Origin: Pseudoscleropodium purum
Taxonomy: Eukaryota > Streptophyta > Bryopsida > Hypnales > Brachytheciaceae
Direction: 5' to 3'
DNA length: 64,000 bases
NCBI GenBank assembly: GCA_963969395.1
Contig: OZ017805.1
Span: forward strand, 10,912,001-10,976,000
Every line of letters begins with the position of its first letter. The stretch's first letter is position 1. The notes below the pieces were generated by a model that searched no databases, was not told where the DNA came from, and worked only from the letters and a program-made list of their open reading frames with translations. Below are positions 57,435 through 64,000 of this stretch, in pieces. The position numbers and the translations under genes are program-made.

Positions 57435-57717
57435 CAGGGTTGACAAGACGTCCGGACGCGGACGCTGACATTCGCGTCCCGGCGGACGCAGCGTCCGCCT
57501 GTCCCCCGTCCGCCCGATTGTGGCCGTCCGATCGACGCACGGACTGATCTGGTCCGCACGATCTGGGCGTCCGCCTCGGGCCATCCGCCCCATCCGTCCA
57601 CCCTGCCCGTCCACTTTCCGACGGCAGTCGGGACGCTGCGTCCGCTAGCGTCCGTGCGTCCGGACGTCCGGAAAACGGACGCTATTTTGGGGCGGACGTT
57701 GACATTCGTCAACCCTG
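57435..57717. mobile_element. hAT-type MITE, copy 4, TSD atcatcat
   Basis: CAGGGTTGACA to TGTCAACCCTG when read with the last bases 'cgtcaaccctg'; 8-bp duplication atcatcat (57427-57434, 57718-57725). At 283 bp it is the longest copy and has a middle section different from the others, though equally CGTCCG-rich. Confidence 0.9.
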
Positions 57718-59114
57718 ATCATCATTTTATCAACAAGCCTATGAAATATACATAAAAGTATAGCATACATGCATATAGTCAAAGACATAAAAGAACTCAT
57801 CCAAGTTCTAATTTTGAAACACCAAAATGAAGTAGGATTATCAACTAGTTTTACTGGAAGTTTCCAACTGTCCTTGAGGTAGTGAGCCTCACTTGCACCT
57901 ATAACCACCAACATCACAATATGAGGTTAGTACGTCACATGCGAGGTGTCTTAAACTCACTAACACTGTGTTATAGTTTTTGCAATGAAAGAAAGAACAT
58001 CTTTGAAAAACCAAAACATACTTCATAATTTTTACATAAAACAAGAATAGCAACTTTTACCACCTGATTGCTTGCTTAATTTTGAGTTGTCAACATGTTA
58101 GACACCGAATCACTCTTAGTCACACCTTGTGATACCTTCCTTCAGTTTAGCTCATAACAAGTAATCTTTGGACAACAAATAAGCTAGGTAGCACCCAACT
58201 CAGTAACATAAAGTAAGCTTGGATAGCAAGTAAGCCTCGTGGCTCAACAAACAGCTCAGAGCCTGTACTATTTATGGAACAACTCTCATCAATTAGTTTT
58301 AGACTAACATCCGTCAATGGTACTTGATTGGGTATCCAGTTACTTCCTTTATTCTCCATCCATATACAGTCGAGGCATCTTTGCTTGACTAGTTTTAGAT
58401 ATTGATTGACACCATGGTAGTTTGGCTATCGATCAATAGGCTGAATCTAATACTGCCGAGTTGCATATCAATTCTTGTCATCAAACTTTAAATTTACTTG
58501 TAACAACTACATTCCTTATAGTATCTAGCTATTTAACTAGCGTGTGGTTATATAAGTGCCATTAAATTTCCTCAAGCTTAGTCATATAGCATTGAAAAGT
58601 GAAGCATTTTACTAGATTCTTACCAATATAAGATTTGTCAGAGAATCAAATACGTAAGCTATCTAATTAAATCTTGTCCAAGACTCCAAAATCCTTATAT
58701 TGAAATTGAACATACATTGCATAAAGTCAATACATTGAATGCTTATTTATACCGTTTATTTCAATACGTGGGAGGGATGGTGGGACTTGTTGTACATCTA
58801 ATGTATGTATCTTTAAAATCACTGGAATTGAAGGTCATAGCCAATCCTTCCAAACTCATGCCTCAAAGTATCAAATGTCCATATACCAAAAGAAAGGATC
58901 TACCAAAAAATATACATACATACATATACAAAGTCATTACAGTAGATCACAATCATTTAAGTACCTGACATATATATGAAGGATGTCTAAAAGTTTATAT
59001 TCCTATAATTAATACTAGAAAATGAAAACTTAAAAAAATAAATAAAAAGAGGATTTTTTGGAACATCTTTTTGTAGGGCGCTATTCTATTTATCACTCAT
59101 CAAATAGTTTCAAA

Positions 59115-59446
59115 ATTAGTTTTTTATCTAAAGTCTAGATTCAAACTTTCTTTGAAGTTCTCTTTCTTCCGTTATACTTTTTCTTTCAAGCACTCAAAAT
59201 AGTTTCTTGTAAAAGTTCAAGAGCTAGTATAGCATTATATGGTAAAAAAACCATCCTATTTTTTAATATCATAAGCAATGATTAGTTTCTTATCTAAAAT
59301 CTAGATTTAAACCTTCTTTCAAGTTCTCTTTCTATTGTCATATTTTTTCTTTCAAGCATTCAAAATAGTTTCTTGTAAATGCTCAAGAGCTAGTATAGCA
59401 TTGTATGGTAAAAAAACCATCCTATTTTTGAATATTATAAGTAATG
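59115..59446. repeat. Two-unit tandem duplication, 166 bp each
   Basis: 59115-59280 and 59281-59446 are near-identical, both starting 'attagttt.ttatctaaa' and containing 'ccatcctattttt'. A recent local duplication within the long-period repeat. Confidence 0.9.
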
Positions 59447-59617
59447 TCAAAGTCATAAAATGAGTGTGGTGTACCTATGTAAAGCTTCCATAGCATGATT
59501 TTTCAGTAACCATCCTTTTTCCTTGGGATATGTGATATTTAGAGCTAGGTCTAAGAACATCACATTATATTTTTTTCTAAGACATAAGGATTACTAAGGC
59601 ATCCATTTGTGTTAAAG

Positions 59618-59637
59618 TATATATATATATATATATA
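59618..59637. repeat. (TA)n microsatellite
   Basis: About ten TA units. Confidence 0.85.
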
Positions 59638-59878
59638 AAGTTTTTCAAAACACATTCAAAAATCTTTAGTATTAAAATTAACTTCTAATTATTGTGGTAG
59701 TAGTGGCATGCTAACATATCTAGTTTGCTTCAAGAGAATGTGGCCCTCACCTATGCCCATTCTAGCAACAACTACAATTCAATGTTTATGTTAGTAAGGT
59801 GCAACGGGGATCTTCAAACCACATCACGTGTTATAGTTTTTACAAACAACAAATTAGAATGATGAAAGCACAAAGTCC

Positions 59879-59936
59879 TACAATAAAACTAATCCACAAT
59901 AAAACTAATCCACAATAAAACTAATCCACAATAAAA
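59879..59936. repeat. 16-bp tandem repeat
   Basis: ATAAAACTAATCCACA repeated about 3.5 times. Confidence 0.9.
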
Positions 59937-60949
59937 CAATCCTAAACCTAACTGTTCTCTATACGTTGTAAAGAAGATATGCTATATCATTGAGTTTATA
60001 CTAAGCTCCACATTTCAACCTCAAAACAATGACACTAATTTAGGCTATGGAGAATCAAGATACCTATATGGAGTTTTGTTCCAATTAACTTAACACATCA
60101 TTCAAGCAAAAAATCCAATAAGAGAGTTTCAATTTGGATCCTATTCTACTAGGGATAACCTCCTTCTGTTGTGGTTGGACAGTGCATTCTGTTCACTACT
60201 AAGATATTCTACTTATTGAAGTAGCTAGACAAAGCCTACAATACTAGTTGAAGATTGATACCTATTTGATATAGCACCTAGGTTTCTTATGAGATACTAG
60301 GTTGATTTGACTCCTTCGTGGTAATTAATACAAGTGCCTTATTAATGAAGGTGACAGTTTGATAACCATCCATCAAGCGTTGTCATTTACTTTTTTAGAA
60401 TAAATTCTCAAATTTGTTTGACTCCACAAATCCCTTTAGCTTAAACATCATGGGAATTATTGGCATGATATGGAAATAACTATAAAAGTCAGTTTGGTAA
60501 GCCAGGTGTCTTAATACCTCAAAAAAATGTATTTACTTAGGCATGTGAGCAAGGTATAGAATCAAATTTTAACCTTCAAAGTAATGCAAAAATTTGCATC
60601 TATAGATCTCTTCATATTTATATTTATTGTGTGACAACAAATAATGATATGTGGGAGCGATTCTTGGTCATGTGTGAATGACCTAGATTCATATCTAGAG
60701 CATCAAGTAGTTTAAAAACCATTTTTTTAGCATAAAAGTAATTGAACATATACATATTTTTTTTGAGAAACAAGTAGTATCAAGTGGACTTTTAGACATA
60801 TTAATGTCATTCTTTTGGCCTCCATCTCAAAACATAGCGTTTATACATATTTCTATTTATAGTCTTTTTTTGAAACATCAAATAGGCAGATTTTTTCTAT
60901 GGTCAAGATTCTAATACTTGAATATGGAATTTCAAAAAAGAAAGAAAGA

Positions 60950-62672
60950 AAGAAGGAATCAAGGCAAAGGAAAAAATTGGCTCAATGGCCTAAGTAAGCT
61001 CTTCCAACAAGGTGTCGCTATCTAGAATGAAAGAAAAACATGATGCTTAAATCTCAAAGGAGGGTCTTTATATACTAGTTGCAAAGGACCCACCATCAAG
61101 ATTCATAATAGACTTTTCACCCTCTTACTATAAGATATTTTCCTAAACTACCATAATCTACTACTAGATACTTTGTCCATTAAATCTTTATTTAATCAAT
61201 AGAAAGGTTTTTGAGCATGTTCCTCAAAAGCCTTAATTAGCCTAAGGAATAATGTCCAAATCAAATTCGTTGACTTTTACAAGATTTTCTAGATTCAAAT
61301 CTTAATTAACGTGAGATATTTTGTGTTTAACCTAGAGTCAACCCCTAAATAACCTTTGTAAGTCCAAATTGATTTTTTAAGGCAAGATTTGGACATCCAA
61401 TCCAATCTTAGATTTCCCCTAAGATATTTAAGAATTTAACTTTAATTTACCACAAATTATGCTAAAAAGGTCAAACTATGAGCTGACCCTCTCTATCTTT
61501 AAGGAACAACTCAAATATAAAACCAATTGCACCATCGCGTTCAAAAGACCCAAATTAGTCAAGGGTCCCTCCCTTTTCCTAAGTTGTTCTTTAATGTAAA
61601 AATCACCTACAATAATTCTAAAAAAAAGTGAAAACTCTAACCTTAGAATTTGTAGTTTTTGAAGAAACTAAGTAGCTAGGGTTGCTTATAAGGTTCAAAG
61701 GAGTAAGAAAAGACCCTTTGTTTGCACTAATTAGACACCATTAGCTCCGTTAGTTCAGTGGTCAACTCGTTATTATATTGTAATTTATTGGAAAATCCAA
61801 TGTTGTTGTTGATTCTGGTACTTTTGGTTATCATTACGTCTTCAAATTTGACAGGGAGCTTCATTAGCATATAAAATAATATCCTAATTTGTAGCGGAAT
61901 TTTACCACATTCCAAATAATTTCTATAAATTACCAGCAATTTTAAAGGTGATTGACTTCCTATAGAGTCATTATGGAAGCTTGTAAAATCCCGAAACTTT
62001 TTGGGCAACCTTTAGGAAGTTTCAAAAACCTTAAGGCAAAACCAAATTTCAATTGCACTATTCATGGAGAGGCAAAAATTAACAACTCTACAATAATTTC
62101 TACTCGCGGGAGAAATCATCTTTATAATAGGGCTTCTCGTGGATGATTGGCTACCCTGCCAATTTCTTGGCATGCTTTCACCTTAAAACCACCTCTTTGT
62201 AACCTCCAATCTCTTCTTCCTTCGTCTACTCTTCAATTTGGTTGATATTTGGCAGTTACCTACAAGACTGACATAACTAATTCAAATTCTTTTCGAACAA
62301 CATTCTCTAGACTATTGGACTGTTTAGCCCTAAAAATAGACCATGAAGCTTCGTCAAATTGTCACATGGGCCTCGCGGTGGTTATTTGTAGCATGAACAA
62401 GATACTAGGTTTGACTAACTCTCACATCCTTACTTCACTCAAAACTCCTAATTTAACTTCACAATCTCTCAACTAAGACTTAGAAGTGCAGAAACATGTT
62501 GATAAACATATTTTGTACCTTTGAGGAGACTTCTAAATTAATTGGCACGAATTGCTACCAATTTCACTCAAATATTGTAATTTATGCATAATTACATAAA
62601 TATTCACTAAATGTTGCAAAACATTCACTAAAAATAAATCCTCAATTCCAAGTGTCAACTTCAGGGCTCACA
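60950..62672 (-). mobile_element. Solo-LTR-like repeat C, copy 2 (minus strand)
   Basis: The minus strand starts TGTGAGCCCTGAAG at 62672 and carries the same ordered blocks as 38990-40630, with a TATATAAA (61067-61074, minus) about 1.6 kb in. It is strongly diverged from copy 1, so old. The 3' end is approximate and no duplication was identified. Confidence 0.45.
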
Positions 62673-63540
62673 GAAGCTCTCTAGTTTGCATTCCACAAGT
62701 GTCTTCTTTTAATTTTGTTAAAAAATTTTAGTGCATTTCAAAGAATAACATATTGTTTAAGTTAGCATGTCTATTCTAATCATATTCACACAACTGGTTG
62801 GGGTAAAAAGTGATTTGGTTGTTCATTGTGTGCTATATGTTTCTTACCATGAAAAATAAAAAAATAATCATGTACTATAACAAAAAAGGACAAACATGTA
62901 CAATGGCATGTCCTTCATTCATTACTTGTACCACTACACATTTTCAAAAGAAACTAAAAAAATCTATCTACACTTTTCATTCATTGAAAGACATTCTATA
63001 AGCTAAATGTTGCCACATAGTCTTCTAAGGGTCTAAAGAAGCAAATAGATGTGCATGTCATTTCCATGTTTGGATATGCTTCTTTCATGTTCTAACAAAC
63101 AACAACTATATGTGCCGTGATATATTCTTTGTAAGCTACAAGTACGTCATCTAATACTCATTTATAATAAGTACACCCCTTTTTGTTAAACGCACATTGT
63201 AACATATATATTGCATTCAACTATAATAGTCATATACAATAGCTGTTCTAATACAAAAACATTAGGGATTAACATGATTTTGAACATGCTTTTTTTCTAG
63301 TACTCCCCTCCAAATTCAACAAAAGCAACATTTGTAGGGACAATGACTCTCTCAAGATGTACTATAGAAAAGTCACAAAACAAAAGTTAATTTCAGATAT
63401 ATAAATCATCTCAAATGAAGCTACAGTGCTGCTATATTTTATCAATTGTTTCTTTGCAATTTGTTTTTTTGAATCTGCAAGTTAAACTTGATTTGAACTA
63501 TATTGCAATGCTTCATACCTGATTTATATTTTTATCTTAG
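62673..63540. other. AT-rich interval, nothing recognised
   Basis: No ORF with recognisable motifs. The last 20 bases are a T-rich tract ending TTATCTTAG, a plausible splice acceptor for the next feature. Confidence 0.4.
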
Positions 63541-63972
63541 GAATTTAAGAAAGTAGCCTATGTAAATTTTTCTATGATTGATGTCAACATGAGCTTCAAA
63601 ATGTCTAAAAAGAAAGACAAAGAAGAGAAGCTAAAGTTGACAAATGAGTTGAAGTTGATTACCATACAAGAGGATATGTATAAGCTGTGGAGCAACATTA
63701 TTACAAATGTCACGCATAGAGAGCTCATAAATCCCGATACTAAAAAAAATTTCAAAGCAAAGCAAGCTTGGAATCCCGAAAGTTGCATGCTTACATGGGA
63801 GTTTTTCAAGTTTCTTAGAAATTTGAGCTATGCGGAACTCGAAAAGCTTGCCAAGTACATCTTGAACGTTTTAGATGGGAAGTATATACTCTCCTATCCT
63901 AAAATGATTATTAAGGTAATTTTGTTGGTTTTTGAAGAATATTATCCAACAAAGGACTATGTAGAGCAGTAG
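63541..63972 (+). CDS. Possible exon of an unrecognised protein
   Basis: The frame is open from directly after a T-rich tract ending in AG (63539-63540, which is also the nearest in-frame stop) to TAG at 63970-63972, about 143 codons. It reads EFKKVAYVNFSMIDVN, then a Lys/Glu-rich helix (SKKKDKEEKLKLTNELK), then AWNPESCMLTWEFFKFLRNL and a hydrophobic C-terminal part. A GTAATT donor-like site at 63916 could end the exon earlier. Amino-acid texture looks real, unlike neighbouring frames. I do not recognise it; it could equally be a transposon ORF fragment. Confidence 0.35.
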   Translation, partial: EFKKVAYVNFSMIDVNMSFKMSKKKDKEEKLKLTNELKLITIQEDMYKLWSNIITNVTHRELINPDTKKNFKAKQAWNPESCMLTWEFFKFLRNLSYAELEKLAKYILNVLDGKYILSYPKMIIKVILLVFEEYYPTKDYVEQ

Positions 63973-64000
63973 AAGCAAAAAAACCTCGTGTATAGAAACC

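Larger units (their letters stand above)
53880..60900. repeat. Degenerate long-period tandem repeat (period about 1.6-1.9 kb)
   Basis: One anchor, of the form 'gtggcCCTCACttgcAtCCat', occurs at 54531, 56161, 57880 and 59740; 70-85 bp later each has a 'cacatGttatagtTtttacaa'-like block (54618, 56251, 57969, 59829). A second anchor 'ggaacatc.cttttt' occurs near 53887, 55657, 57210 and 59060. Order and spacing are constant, so these are four or more strongly diverged tandem units. hAT MITE copy 4 (57435) lies within, and copy 3 (54264) just before the first anchor. No coding sequence is shared by the units. Confidence 0.65.

Overview
This is nuclear DNA from a eukaryote, almost certainly a land plant. 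It is AT-rich and repeat-dense, with interstitial AAACCCTAAA-type repeats, plant-style TATA promoters and no operons. The mix of decayed DUF7869-like and FCP1/NIF-like reading frames reminds me of bryophyte genomes, but that is recollection, not proof. I find no tRNA, rRNA, CRISPR or intact host gene. Nearly everything interpretable is a mobile element, a relic of one, or a local repeat.

The dominant feature is a family of about 3.3-kb elements called A here: A1 at 1-2928 (cut by the window edge), A2 at 31660-34961, A3 at 43945-47241 on the minus strand. A2 and A3 run from TGTCGCAGC to GCTGCGACA and are flanked by perfect 5-bp target-site duplications (attgc; gatgg). They have no long terminal direct repeats, so they look like solo LTRs. 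Each copy carries an intact, indel-free 552-codon ORF, with one TATA box upstream of it and another downstream. The protein has an N-terminal domain, an acidic tract, a basic NLS-like patch, a long helical region and a SUMO-interaction-like motif. Older relatives are present as wrecks: family B at about 6.7-11.6 kb and 47.9-51.5 kb, and a third subfamily on the minus strand at 2929-3620, next to A1.

Layout. 0-5.4 kb: A1, the third-subfamily relic and a DUF7869-like fragment. 6.7-11.6 kb: B1, carrying a hAT-type MITE and a 1.3-kb solo LTR with a catat duplication. 14.9-22.2 kb: minus-strand protein relics, including an FCP1/NIF-like HAD phosphatase domain. 23.7-24.8 kb: a CACTA-like foldback element. 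26-30 kb: two copies of another MITE and one of two copies of a telomere-like-motif repeat. 31.7-35 kb: A2. 36.3-39 kb: a longer DUF7869-like pseudogene cut by a solo-LTR-like repeat. 41-47.6 kb: minisatellites and a hairpin-forming satellite into which A3 inserted. 47.9-51.5 kb: B2, with another hAT MITE. 53.9-60.9 kb: a degenerate tandem repeat with a period of about 1.6-1.9 kb, with hAT MITEs in or beside it. 61-62.7 kb: the second copy of the solo-LTR-like repeat. 63.5 kb: a possible exon.

The most striking points are the apparently maintained ORF inside an LTR-like element, the CpG-rich hAT MITE family (four copies with perfect 8-bp duplications), and the hairpin satellite. Alignments and identities were read by eye; no database search was run.
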